Source: Chrysomallon squamiferum
Taxonomy: Eukaryota; Mollusca; Gastropoda; Neomphalida; Peltospiridae
Length of the DNA stretch: 64,000 nt
Direction: 5' to 3'
Assembly: GCA_012295275.1 (NCBI GenBank)
Contig: CM022678.1
Coordinates: forward strand, 14,272,759 to 14,336,758
Positions 14,201 through 29,739 of the stretch are shown piece after piece. The position numbers and the translations under genes are program-made. Within the stretch, counting starts at the first letter, position 1; the number at the start of each line of letters is the position of its first letter. The notes under the pieces were generated by a model. The model made no database searches. It was not told the origin of the DNA and worked only from the letters and a program-made list of their open reading frames with translations.

Positions 14201-16221
14201 CCAAGATCTAGTTTATTAAGCATAAAAATGACAAAAATCTTATTTTATATATATTTTATTTTAGTTACTGCATTTTTATATAAAAATATATATATATATA
14301 GAGGCTATTTTTATCTGATTGACTCTATTTTGGCATGAAAGATTATTTAAGACTGAACTATGGAAAAGAAAACTTGATTAAATGAGACAGGGTAATGCTC
14401 AATTTTTTATTTTTGTTTATAATTAATTTAGATACAATTCAGATTTTAACAAATCCATTTCTTGTTAGATAACATGTTTAAGTATATACATGTATCACCA
14501 TGCAAAAGGGTTAACGGACCATATGAAAATCTGAACGCCCTTTGTTTTTGACTGAATTATACTTGTCCATTAAGATCAATTATAATTTTTATCATTTTTA
14601 AAATAGTAATGAAAAATTATTAAGAAAAAAACAAATTTATGTTTATGAATACATTTATATACAGACTTGTAGAGTTCAGTCCGATTATATCAAAAATATT
14701 TTAATAATCTTACTGCATATTTACAAACTGTCATGTGTATGTTAACAACACGAAGAAAAAGAACTTGCATCATCAATTTATAAAAGAAGAAAATATACTG
14801 ATGAATAATTTATATAATAGAAGTTTTAAATCTTAATTATGATGAACTTAAAATAGCATTTATTAAAAAAAATGTTATGTTTATAACAGACACATAGAAA
14901 ACATCTTAATAAGATCCTCAAAAAAAAAATATATATATATATGTATATATTTAATAAAACTGTCAAACAACTTTGAAATAATCCCAAGAAATTAATGAAA
15001 AAATGTTTAACAATGAATGCCTTTTCACAAAAAAACAAAGAAAAATTACTGCAAAATAAACCAACCTCTACATAAAAAATAATATTCAAGAAGGATACTG
15101 ATCCTTCCCATGGGCTTATATCAAGTTAAAATTTTTTTTTATGAACTAGACTGCATGAATTCTCTGTATCAAAGACGGATGTTTTGCAAAGAACCAGTAT
15201 TTTGGAGTGGTTCAAATTAAATAAATTAACAAAGTGCTTTAAAATTTTACTTTGTAGGTTTATCAATTCATGTGTAAATGTGTGCCTATAAACGTGCATC
15301 CATTTTAAAAGTTTTTTGTCCAGACATCTTGGATAAAACATTTTTTATAATAACCCTTCACTGTAATAACAATCTCTAATTAACCAGTTCTGCATATTCT
15401 TTATATTTATATTTTAATATTTCCCAGTAACAATAAGACATATTAATCATCAAATGTCTGTGTTATTTCTCTGGCAATGCAACAACAATAAAATCTACAT
15501 ATTTTGCCATCAAGTAAAAATATTAACACAAAAATATTTTACACAATAATATTTGTTATAAAACTATATCAACAATTTTGACATACATTGCACTTGGAAA
15601 CTGTGACCATGACTTTACACATCTACATACAACTAACTATACAGTGGAATGTACTCCGGTGAATGAAAACAAGTAAAATGTAACTACTAAATAAATTATT
15701 TGGCATTCTAGCTATCCAGACTTTGTCAGTGAATTCATTAAGTGTATGTTTGTTTACTGTATTTTTGTATTTTTTTGTTTGTTTGTTCTTAAAAGAGTGT
15801 GTGTGGGATGTGTACAAATACATACACTGTGTTAATATATATGCTGAATGTTTCTTATTTTACAATATGTACAGATAAAAAGAACTTGACAGATGAAAAG
15901 AAATCATTTGTAAATTGTCTGCAATTAACTAGCACAAAAACAGTTTTCACATTTTACACATTTCTGTGAGGCAGTGTTGTTAGTCAAACAAAATTCTTGC
16001 ACAGAAAACAAAAATAACTGTCTTTTTAAAATGTTTGGATGCATCCAACAATTATTTCATTTTTTCATTATTTTTCTTTTTATATTATAATATCCTTGTA
16101 TATTATAATTGTCATTTAAATGAGTTTTCTAGATGAATTTTGATTGAATGTTCACTCCTGTTTGTTTCTGAAAAATGATTGCATGCACATTGGTTTTCTG
16201 CAGACAAAACTATTAGTTTAC
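11290..16221. other. Convergent 3' region between MTHFSD and the RhoGAP gene
   Basis: AT-rich, non-coding. It must contain the MTHFSD 3' UTR (candidate AATAAA signals from about 11588) and the 3' UTR of the minus-strand RhoGAP gene. Sequence from about 13760 to 16220 is plausible RhoGAP 3' UTR but no end can be fixed. Open frames at 12264-12473, 14826-15089 and 15126-15341 look like chance. Confidence 0.6.
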
Positions 16222-18261
16222 CTATCTCTTGTGAACTTTTATCACCCATTCTGCGTTTGGGTTGACGTGATGCAGATCAAGTAAACGAGTATGCGGGTCA
16301 AGACACCGTTCTCCTGAAACAGTGAAAGGCATGAAGAGTGAATGAATGAATGAAATCTACCAAATGTTAACAAACTTTATTATAATTCCACTTAACAATA
16401 TAACTAAAAAAACATTTTTTTCTCATTTCTGCTATGGGATTTCAGATTTTGATTAAAAAAAACCCATTGAAATCAACAAAATATTTTCAGTGGTTTATGA
16501 AACAAAATTGTTCAGTAATAATAATGATGATAAAGTAATTATCAAAGTAAAAATAATAAAAACCAAAATTCAATAACAACAATAATACCAATATTTCCTC
16601 CAACTTCAAAGAGGTAAGCATTGTCATCTGCAAACTGGCCATTGTCAGGATTACGAAATGAATGATTGATTGAGTAACTTTGACTTGGAAGCTGCTGTGG
16701 TGGCAGGGACACACTGTAAAATAACACAGCAGGAAAATATTATCTTTCTCTACAAATATTGTTTTGTTTTTAGTGTCTGTGTGTGCGTGCATGCGTGTGT
16801 ATGCTTAAGTGGCATTAACAAACAAAATAATTTTAATTTCTACCATAACATTTATAAGTAAATATATTTTCTGACATACAGATATTAGATAAATTTTGTA
16901 TTAATTATTATTTTTGGATGGTTTACAGTTTTAACATAACTGATTTGCTATTGATTAAAGTGGGAAGTAATAAAAAAAAATCTACTTTTAAATGAATTAT
17001 GAGAAAACATGTTTTGTAATTTGAGTGGAAATATTTGTTATTATATTATTTACTTTTGACTGTCATGTATAAGAAAATAATCAGATGCCATAGGACATAA
17101 TATTCTGTTTTATTATTTAAATATAAATAAATCAATCAATGTACTATATGCTAATAAAATATATTAATCTGTTAATAAACAACACAAAAGAAGATGAAGG
17201 TGTTAGTTACATATAAAATAGTTTATTAGTAAAGCATGCTTTTAGTAATACAATCAGAAAAATGTTTTAGAAGAAAATAATACTTATAAACATTCAGAAT
17301 TGTGTGTGTGTGTGTGTGAAAATTTAAAAAAAAACATTTACACTTAGATGTCCATAATTTTTATCACTAATTAAACCAATCTGCTCATTTCAGATTACAG
17401 ACACCAAAATAAAAAGAAAAAACAAAACAATAACATAAGGAAACAATAAATAAAGACATAAATTAATTAATGATGATGAAAACAAAATTAAAAACATTAT
17501 AATCTAATATAAAATAATACAAGTCATGAGAAATGGTTTTTATTTTTTATTTATTTATTTTATTTTATTATTATTACTTTTTTTTTTAATGAATACTTTA
17601 TTAATGGACAACACCACAATAACAAAAAATTAAAACGAAAACACAAGTTAGTGGTTAATGATGTGATAACTACAGAATAAATTCAAATCAAACCCTATTA
17701 TCTGCTGAATATTCGGCATTGCCATGGCAAGTATTGGTGAAGTGATTGAGTCCATGGGAGATAACTCTAGTAGTGGTGTTGGACTTAAAAATAGAACCAT
17801 CTCATAGAGAAGAAATTTTTTTACATACTAAATATTTAATCCGTTTTATTTTTATATAAATTTTATTTACCAGTCATATTCATTGTATCACTGCTTTTTT
17901 CTTTCTTGTTTTTTTAATTCACTTCTACCACAAATAAATTAAGGTTAATATATAATTTGGTAAGCAAGTGACAGATATCAGGTAATTATATATTGGCAGA
18001 TACAAAGAGAACATGCTACATGCTTTTAAGAACTAGCTTAAAGTGTGCTAATAGTGACAGTACCTAAATATGTCTTGTATCATCTCAAGTTTCTTTATTT
18101 TCTTTATCATAGTTTTTCATCAGAAGATTATTTTATTGTCAGTTTTTTGAACTTACAAAATATATTTAGGTACACAAATGCATTAAAGGAAAGGTTCAGA
18201 TAGATATTTGTTTTTGTTTTGTGTGAGTGTTTGGATATGTGAGTGTGCATCAATATATCTG

Positions 18262-18308
<47 letters not shown>

Positions 18309-21300
18309 TGTGTGTGTGCTTAGACATAAGTAACAATTAGTAAAATGTATCTGAATGAGGAAGCATTAGCAAATCTGATACTTGAAACATTCAGCCCACC
18401 TGTGATGAAGTTTCCTTTTTCTGAAACATATTCAGACAAATTTACATCTACCTTTCCTGTGTTTCAAAATACAACCCCTCAATTACCCACATAACTCACC
18501 AGTGCTCCAGAGATTATTATTTAGCAATGTTAATCTTTTCTATTTATTAATTTTTTCTTTTTTAACTATTGTCAGTTACAGTGAAAAATTACAGTGATAG
18601 TATTTTTGATGCCATTGTGTTTTTTCTATTATTATATGTTAATTTCAAAACAGTTGTAGTTACACATATTAAGAAAAACAAAATACTTAAATATTCTGTA
18701 TCATTTTCTATAAGAATTGTATCACATTAGAATATCTTCCAGTAAACCTTTATACTGTAGCAATCTCATTTTTCCTTTTTTTTTTTTTTTTTAAATAATA
18801 TTTTGAGCTAATAAATACAGAAACAAAACAAATTTGTAAATTGTTTTCTACAGTGTTTACAAATTATAATGTAAATAAGATAAGAAATAGATAACTATAC
18901 CTATCAAATCCTTCCTGATGGGAGCTAGAATTACGTTTGAACTTTGCTACAACATCACCAGCAGTAGTCTTCTCGTCTAGCTGGATCAGTGTGGAGCTTT
19001 TTGTTAGGTTAGGAGCTTGCACCCGAATAACTCCATCTTGAGTATCCAGCTAATAAATTAAAATAACAAAGTTTAAAAAATATAATACAAGATTTTTAAT
19101 AATAAATAGAAGATTAAAAGTTCTATATTAATAGTTGTAGTTGCAAAATTTGTTTCACTATTTGTGAAAAAAACAACAATCTAAATAACAATAAACAATA
19201 ATAATAATAATAATAATAATATCTTACACAAAATATAATACTGTTGGAATATAATTAAATGAATGTTAAAATATTAAGAGAAAGATTTTGAGTATTTCTT
19301 AATATTACTCTGTTACTGTTAGTAGTTATTAAACTTACATCAGATGTTGATTTTCTGTAAGTTTCAGATTTATCCTTTCTACCAAGAAATCGTAATCTCT
19401 GAAATGAAAACAGTATTCTGCTAGTTTTAAAGAAATCATTCATATGTAGCATTTTCAAGTAATTGTAGCAGTAATAATAGTAGTTGTAATAGTAGTAGTA
19501 GTAATAATAATAGTAGGTAGCAGTAGTAATAACAATAGGTAGTTGCAGTAGTAGTAGTAGTAGTAGAAGAGTATGTGCTGAACACAGTAAATATATATAC
19601 AAACTGTTTTTTCTCTTGATTTTCTGTGCATCTCCATTTCAATCTGATGTCGAATTTGTTTTACAAAAGAAGGTGGAATCTGGAAAGAAAATAAATATTA
19701 CTGAAACACACACAAACATACAGTCTCACACTGACATATACATATCAGTGGTCTCGCCAGCATTTGTGAAAGGGATGGCGGGAATCAGCGGAACTGGTGT
19801 AAGCTAAAGAAAATGTTCAGAGTACAAGTACTTTGAACAATTAAAAATACTCCTACAAATAATTGCATCAAATGCATTAACTATTAACAAGTTTATTTTA
19901 TTTGCAATTAAATAAAATCAAAGGTGCGTTTTGATTGGTTGTTCTGTGAATTATATTCTTTACATGAATATATGTATACAAAATAACACACACAGACACA
20001 CAGACACACACTCAAGAGTTTTGTAACCTGTATGTATTATATATACATGTGTGAGTGTGTGTGTGTGAAATGTGAGATCGTTTTCATTGCTCTGAAAGTA
20101 AAAATATTTATGAGAATGTGACATTGAACTGGCGATGCACTGTTAATAATAGTTATTTTTATATTGTGCGGATCGAGCGCATATCGTTTTTCGAAGGACG
20201 AAGACAATATTTAAAAAAGTTCTAAAGTTCTAGGATAACATAATTATACAGCTGAATGCTGAACAATTTGTAGCGATCATTGAAATTCTTGTGCAATAAT
20301 TTAGCCGCACAGTGCCTGCTACAGTAGCCTTCATTAAACAAGGATCCTGAGTTGCAGTAAATTTCAGAGGAATCGAATCTCTTTGTAAATAAGACAGTCG
20401 TTGTGTCGAATTACTTCAATTTTGTTTAGGGACAAGACACGTGAACTGCTGACCCCAAAAATACAAAACAACGGCCTGACAGCCAGTCTAAATAAACGGG
20501 TGGTGGATCCTGCTCCGTGGCTGACAATTGCCGGGCGAACTCGTCGTAAGCCGTAAGTGAGGGCAGGACCGCCATCGCTTACTGTATGTAGCGAGACCTC
20601 TGTACACATACACACGTAACACAGGCATGTAGATATACAAACTAAACATACAGGTAAATACTGTGAACACAGAATGTCAGAGTAAATTCAGAAAGAACTA
20701 AATGTGCAGTCAGAAATTAAAACCTTAACAGAAATAATTACCTTTCTTTAACCAGTCAAGACAGGTACATGAACTAATTAATGATACGACAAAAAAACCA
20801 CCTACAAATTAATACTTATTATACAGTATAAATATACAACTTCTATTATAATGTTTACAGATAGTAAATGTGTATGTGTGTGATATTTAAAAAAAACAGA
20901 GAAAACAAAGCAGAGTTAAAGTGTGTATCAGATATAATTAAAAGTTATTTAAAAAAAATAATAATAATAATGAACAAATATAATGTCAAATAATTATAAT
21001 TAAAAGTTATTTTAAAAACAAACAAATTTTAGGGTTTTTAAGTAATTACATGAAATATAATTGAAAAAACATAACACATTTCTATATTAAAATTTTATTT
21101 ATAATCTGACTAAAAACTAAATGATATGCTTTATAATAAGGATAATTATGTTGATAATAATAAGTTATTTTAAAAAACAAACAAACATATTAAGTAATTA
21201 TATCAGATGTAACTAAAGGTTATTTAAGAAAACAGAGTGAAGAGTTTGTGAGTAAAGACAACTTACTGTCCACAGCTCATTCTGGTAATGGATGAGCATT

Positions 21301-24300
21301 TTGACAATGTTGGACGTCCCTGCCGCCTTACACAGCTCCAGCTCCTTGATGCTCTTTGTCTTACTCTGGTTAGCAGGACCAGGAAACAGATTGGGAGCCA
21401 TTATCATAGCAACGTTGTTCAGCCCCATCTTGTTCTCGTTGCTATGGGAAACAATATTCTTTAAAAACTGTAATAACACCTGAAGAAAGTAAAAAGAATC
21501 TGAGACATGATGTATATTCCATGAATTATCAGAAATGTTTATTGTTATTTATTTATTTATTTATTTATTAAATTTACAATAATAATTATTGTAATCATCA
21601 AAAAACCTCAAAACAATCATCATTATTATGAAGCATATAATTTAGTTTTTTTTATACATATATTAAATATAATGTTGATGTAGAAATATATAGTTGTTTT
21701 TTTGAAGAAGAAGAATTGTTTCCTCACCCAAAGAGTCTGTTGATGTTCCTGAGGCAGGAGAATTATGAGCAGATTGAGAGCCTTTAACTTCTCAAGTGTT
21801 GTCAGGATGTCTGTGAAACAGACACAGTAGTTTTGTACTAGAACTAGTTTAACATTTCTAAACTGTTCTTTTCAATAGTTCAGTCATCTGCCAGTTTTGT
21901 CAGTATTCAAATAAGAGATAATAAATTTGGAAAATACTTTTAAATAATAAACTAAATAAAGATGATGTAATCAAGATTTCAAATATGTATGTGATATATA
22001 ATTATCTTTTGTTTCTCATAGAAGGAAAATATATACACAATATTTACAAGAATATGAAAAACTCATAAAATTAATAAACAAAGATTAAAAAGAAAAGAAA
22101 AAAGAAAGAAAGAAAGTTTAATGTAAAAGTAACTGGTTTCTATTTTTTAGAAAACATTAAATTTTTTTTACTTTCTCTAAATATCTGCCATAATTTTACC
22201 AATGTAAGGAAACTGTAACATAAAATTATGCATTGTAGATTATGTAGTACACAAATAAATTTTCTTAAAAAAAAAAATAATAAAATAAAAATGAAAGCAA
22301 GAAAGAGAGAAAGAATTTTTAGAGGAACAAATAATATCAAATATGTTAGTAATGTGAAAGTTATTTTTAAAAAAAAAGGTTAATTTAAACAGCTTGAAAA
22401 TGCTTTACAGTTTCAACACATAAAAGTTTCTAAACAAATTCAAATCATTAAAAAGGATAAATTATTAAAATGTAAAACATAATAATAATTATTAAACTCT
22501 TCTAAATTTTGTTATATCATTAAAACATAAGATACAGTAATTAATATTATTAATTTCTGCTTGTATAATCATTCAAAAATAACATAATATTACAAATGCA
22601 TTATTATTATAACATTCTTTCATCTTGCATATCATTATAAAAAAAAAAAAATATGCAATATAATATGTATTATAACTGTAAAATACATTTTATATATTTA
22701 TATATATACATAAAAAATACTACTACTAATATAACATACTTTCTACTTGTATAAAAGCTTCTAAGTAATTGTATGTCATCAGCGGGACTGGCAGTTCTCT
22801 CAGAAACTGTTTCATGATTGCGGCAGCATCATGTGGCATCACATCCTTCCATGAAAAACTGCCACCATAAAACTTATCTTCTAAATCCTGCCGTAATTGC
22901 TGAGGAACAAAATGTAAGAAAATAATTTATTATCTCTAATTAAATTAAATTTCTTTTATCTAATATAATAAATCTGTATTACTTTATAAACAAAAGATGA
23001 ATAAAATAATTGGTGTGTGTAATTATATTAAATATAAAATTTGTATAACTAAAGGTAAATTTCTTGTATTTCACATAACTTTATTACCTTATAAACAGAT
23101 TTTATGAGTTAAATTCTGATACAGAAATATTATAGAATTTCTCTAAAAACCAGTTATGGAAGACAATGTGTATTATATCTTCTTCTGTTTTCTAAACAAG
23201 TCCACATTTTCAGAAAATGTAAAAAAATAAACCAACTGACCTTGACCCTGGAGCACTGTCCTGGCACACGTAAAATTCCTTCTGTGCATAAAGCTTCTCC
23301 TCCTAAATAATCAATAATCTGAAAATAAACATGAATTTCTAAAAACCACAGAGCTTTTAAAAATGATTGATTCATCATAAATATAGTAATCAATAAATAC
23401 TAGAATAAAAAGGATCAAATCATTAATCTATTTCATTATCAAACAATAAATCACTAATTCATTAATTAATCTATTCACTGAGTCAGTTTGCTAATTAATT
23501 AATCAGTTACATGGCAGAAGAAACAATTAAACATGATAAAACAGATAATAAACATATATACTCCAATCTAGTATATGTATAATATTCAAGTGCTGATGAT
23601 ACAAATAATAAATAGAGATTTATTAAAGAGATTTTGAAGTATATCTCAATAGGAATCTGTCTATCTATCTATCTATCTATCTATCTATATAGCTATAAAT
23701 GTGTGTGTGTGTGTGTGTGCATGCCACCTCACATACACACATACACACACACACACACAACAAACTGGAGTATCTATAATATTATCTAAATAGGAATAGA
23801 CAGACTGACATACATATAGATACAAATATCCCAATATAGATAATATACCACTGTGTTTGATAAAAGCATTGTGATGTTGTTTTTAGTACTCACACTTTGA
23901 AATAACAGTGGGACTTTCGTATCAGGACACCGCTTCTGATCATGCTCTACCAAAACTTGCAGTGGGACCCCAAACAAACCATGCTCTGAAACAGATGATG
24001 TAAATATTAAAGACAGAAAGAGAAAAATAAAATAAAACAAAGACAAAAGTAAAAAGACTTTATGATAATGTTGTATTTAAATATTTAATTTCATGACAAT
24101 GAAATATTAAAAATATCAAATTTAATTTTATGACAGTTGTATCATATATTTAAATTTTGATACAGTTATTAAATTCAGATGTTATATTTAAAATTATGAA
24201 ATATATTTAAAAACCACATCTAAATATATTTCAATACCATATTTAAATTTAAATATTATAATCAACTATATGATTAATATTTAAATGCCATATATTTAAT

Positions 24301-27300
24301 TTATGACAAAGTTATAATAAATTACCATATTTAACTTATGTGTAAACTGTTTACATATCAAAATATTAACACTTTGTGATATTGACAGTAGATGAAAAAC
24401 CTTTAATTTTCTTTTTTCTCTTAGGTCTGGAATACACAATATTATAAACATCAAACAGAGCTGTCAGCTCTATGAGAGCAAGAGATCGAATCCTGGCCAT
24501 GTCAGAAACACCAAGATCGCCAATTCTAGTTATACCCAGAGAGTCTTGTTTTGTGTCAAAAGCCTGAAAATAAACAGCAACTAATTAACGTCTATTTTAG
24601 AGAATGAGGTATTTGTCAAATAATACTGAGATCTCTTTCTGTAGTCATTCAGTTACATCCAAACATGAGGAATGACATCAAGATTTAGATTCAAATAAGA
24701 AAAATGGGGGTATTTTGTTTGTTTTGGTATCTTATTCATTTATTTATTTTATTTTTTAAGATAATCTGTAAATATTTTTAACTGTTTTCAAAATAGCCAG
24801 ACACATAGATGGACATATATTAAAAACAAATCATAAACTTACATTTTAATAAAATTTCAAAATAAATTAAAATAAAATAAAAATTATTACAATTTGATAT
24901 AAATAATGTTCATATAATTTATTGAATTAAAAAAAAGAAAGAAAGAAAATAAAGTGAAATTAAATTGTAAGGATCAAAAAAAATAATTAAACAGGAAAAT
25001 AGAAAGAACAACTAGCATGCTACATGGATTTTATACCTCACTGTAAGGAAAAATAAGAAAAGGGTGAAAAAAAGAAAGAAAGAAAATTAAGATAACAAAT
25101 AGTCATCTTGTATAGTTACAGATAAAGTTTATTTGTTCTATACAATATCATTTTATGTAATTAACATTTCAAAAAAAAAAAATTATTTTCTTGTCAAATT
25201 TATTTTTTCCTTGCAAACCATTACTTACATAACTCCTCTTCATAGTTTGGTTTACAAGTTTCAGAATTTAACAAGCAGTACCTTCATTTAGATATTTGTA
25301 TTACGATATTTTTAGTGTCATTTAAATACAAAAGGATATTATATATCATACCTGGTTAGTTGAAATAAACCTAATTTTATGATCTCCAATTTTAGTAATA
25401 CAGAATGTTTTATAATGTTAATAATATATTACTGTAGCTATCAGCATGGAAAGTAGCACACTGTTTCTATGGCTATGATGTGGAAATACACTTATCTACT
25501 GAACTAATTACAACTTACTGGGAGATCCACCTTATGAGGATCAATGTGGTTACAAAAAATCTGAAAGACAAGTAACTACTGATAACCATGGAAACCATGT
25601 TAAACTGAACTCTCCATTCAATACATACCTGTGTACTCAATCATCATTTTAATTATTTTTACAATAATGACATTAATAATAGTTATAATATCAACAATAA
25701 TAATAATAATAATAATAACCATAATAAAAGCAGTAGTAGTAGTAACATTATTCATGTCTCTGATTAAAATATAGCAATAAGACCCAAGTTAACATGGCTA
25801 AAAAGGTATAAATAAAATGATTAAATAAATAATTATCAGAGTTATATATCAGAACACTCTAGTTCTAGATATATACTTTCAACTGTTGTGTGTGCTACAT
25901 TGTTGTAATGGTTTGGTTTATGTTTTGGTGACTACTTTAAAAATGGCTTTGCTGTTATTTATATTTTTAGTAAATACATTCAGTTTTCTTCAAGAGGAGC
26001 AACAAATTAATTTGCAAACAAATAAGTCTGCACAAAAGTCGCCTGATGCCTCACTTTAGAAATGTCAAACAAAAGTAAATGGCAGTGTTAGCCATTTTTA
26101 AGCATTATACATGTTTTGAAGATAGTCTCCATTTTATTATGATTGTTAAACATTATTTATTTTTTATTTTATTAATTCCTTTTTTTTCATTTATTTTTTC
26201 ACACGAATGAAAGCTTGAAAACATCACAAATTACAAAATACGGAGATATGAACTGATTTTGATTAACAAAAAATTGTAATCAATAAAATGAATAATGGTT
26301 ACTTTTTCTATAATAATAATTCTCTAAAATATATAAAATACTGAAAATATGAAAAATTTACAACAGAAATATAAATATATTTATATGTTTTTGTAAACTG
26401 CTTCAAGCTTATTATTTGATAAAAAGTTATAAACATGAAAACTCTTTAATATTTTGAAGGAATGCAGTTAAGATCCATTTGAGCATATTTCCTATGTGAA
26501 AACACAATCAGTATATGAAAAGTTACTCTGATCTACAGAATAAAATGTAAAACTAATGGATGAATCTACCAACTATTTGTCTGTGTTCATAACATAAAAA
26601 TAACTAAATTGACTAAAACCCAACAAAAAGTGAATGTTAATCAGTCCATCGACAGTCTTTCCAAATCTGTGTAAAACCAATTCTCTAAATTAGCAAATAT
26701 TTTAGTACAGGAAATTAAAAATAAAAATTATTATATCATTCATTTGTTGTTTTTTAAAAGTTAGTGCTACCAAGAGGTTTATTAGTAAAAAAAAAAAGTT
26801 GAAGGAAGAGCACACAGTTCTGTTACAAACCTGGTTACCCTTCTCCTCCAGGTGGAAGTCGACAGCGATGTCAGAGTCTGTGATAGGATGGAGATGTTTG
26901 GAGGAGTTATGTCTGTTCTGTTCTGTTCGCGGCTGAATGCTCAGAGTTTCCACACCTGATAAAGAACAAACAAAACAACTCTTCCAAACTGTTCTTAACA
27001 GACTGAGAAGGTAAGAAAAACTTAATATAAATAACAAGATTGAAATTCTTAACAAATATATTTACACTTTGTCTTAATGTAGTAATGATGGTGAAAATGA
27101 ATGTAAATATGAATGCAAAATTGCACCTATAATTCTGAATTTGTAAAAAAACAAATAAAACACTAACAAAAATAATCTTTTGAAACCTCTTCTACAAAGA
27201 TGTATATATTATGCAGCATGAATTGTTTTGAATTCAAAGTAATCTAGTCGTATGTACACATCAGAGAAATTTTAGAAATGATGTTATACAACCTCTACTC

Positions 27301-29704
27301 AAAACTGTAGCTAAGTAACTGAGAATTGCACTAAACAGACAAACAGAAAAATGAAAAACAAAATCAGTGTTACCAGTTTCCACAGGGTGCTGTACTTCTC
27401 GCGTGTACCCAGTCATTGAATACTCGCCACGTTTTAAAAATGACCTTGATCGCCGTGATGATGATGTTGATAGTGGCCCATCAGTTTCTGACCCAGGGGA
27501 TGAAGTTGTGTCCGAATCCCGGGGAGGACTGGAAGGTTCCTACAGAACAATGTTTTAAAATACACAGATTAAAATGTAACATTTCAATATAAATCCTAGT
27601 TTAAGTTACAAACATTTTATTTATTAAACATGACAGCTGTTCAAGTATGAAGAAAATGGAGTGAAATGGAGATATTTTCAAAAATACATGCATAAAATTA
27701 TTACTTTTGTCTGTGGATCCTGATCAGGGAAGATGTCTTTCATGTGAACTCGATTATGTTTCTGTCGCATCCGCAGTGTGGCAGTCAGTGTGTCAACACG
27801 CCGTCTTACTGCCTCTGCTTGGTGACGTGTCAGTGATGACGTCAGTGCTTCTAGCTCATCATCACTCAGTTCTTTACCATCTGAATAAAATATAATCAGC
27901 TCTTTACCATCTGAATAAAATATAATCAGCTCTTTACCATCTGAATAAAATATAATCAGCTCTTTACCATCTGAATAAAATATAATCAACTCTTTACCAT
28001 TTAAATAAATAATCATCTGAATTTAATAAAATGTAATAAGCTTTTTAGAATTTGAACTATAATGAATAAGATTACACATAATCAGTTGATACCCTCTGTA
28101 TATAATCAAATAATCAGTTTTATAAAATCTATGTATAATTAGATTTAAAATTCTTTACCCTTGAAATGTAGGAAAATGTAAATAAAAACTTTAAATGTAA
28201 TAAAATATTGTATCATTAAAACTAATAAATCTTTTTGAAATCTGCAGGAATGACAATGTGTATAATGACTAATAGTATTATAATAAAAATAATGACAATT
28301 TATATTAGATGAGATATTTTCACATGAACACTGTTCTAAAGAAAGTGTATTCAGAAATTACCAATGGACCATTGATAGCATTGTAAATAAGATTTTCAAA
28401 CTGTTCATTATTCAAATAAACACTGTGTATAGAGACAGATATTTAAAATTAACACATGATGTTCTACCTTGCAGTTTGCTCACCACGAAGCCATATCCTG
28501 TTGCTCTCAGCCAGTCAGACTCTACCTCACCCTCTGAAACACAATTACAAATAAACATAAAACATAAGTCCCTCAGTCAAATGAGATGCTGCAGTTGAGG
28601 CTTAGGACTGAGTTAAACATTAGACATGTCTTGAAATAGGAGTCAGTGTTATACACATGCAATTAGGAATCAATGTTACACAAATGAAAGTAGCAATCAA
28701 TGTTACAGCTAAACACTGTTTTAACTAACAGAAGGACACAAGTTAGATAGGATGAAGCATTAGATGATAAATTTGACTATACACTACAACAAAGACAACA
28801 ACAGCTGGTTACGGCTAATGTATATTTTTACATTTGTACTGTTTGTTCCGTGATTATGTAACAGAGAACAATATTTTATAAACAGGCCCTGAACAGGACT
28901 GGTCCTGCAACCATTTAAGTGTACTCTAATCTATAATGTTTCTAAATATAAATGAATTTATTTAATTTCAAGTAAAATAAATTACATCTATGTATTCTAT
29001 CCTATGTAAATAAAATTTTAATGGAGTCACACAGAAATTGATATACTAGAAATCTCTACCACTGGACTCATGACTCTCTAGTGTATCTAAACACCAAAAG
29101 AAAGTAAATTTAGACTCTAGAATGTTACAGCTATGTAATGGAATAATGGTTTTAGTATTTTTACGGAGAAATTAAAACTGCCTAGCAAATGTTCTAACCA
29201 CTTCACTGAGTGACGCTAGTGTTACTGATGAAGTATTTGTAAAAACAATGAGTCATTACTGAAAACAAAACTGATATACTCTTGTCCTGTTACTGCATCA
29301 AGACATCATGTGAGGATTCTGCTGTGATAGTTTTACACAGAAATCCTACATTGTGGTCATATAGAGAATTACCTGACACAGGTAACACACAATTATTGAT
29401 TTTTCTCACAGGTAAGTGTGCATGCCAAACATTAGAAGTGAAATATTCATGTCTCCATGACACTGGGAATGTGAGAAACATTTCTGACAAGTTTGTTTAA
29501 ATAGTGAGACTCACTGATAGAGATAATCCTGTTAGTACAAACAGCAACTTTCGCTGTCATCTGTAATCTTAGTAATATGTAACAACTCTTCTGTTATATA
29601 ATTCTGATAATTAATAACTTGAGGAGTAACTCATAGCTTAGTTGTAAATATTCAAGTTATCAATACATGAAACAGGATTTTACACACACACACAACGCTT
29701 AAAG

Positions 29705-29739
<35 letters not shown>

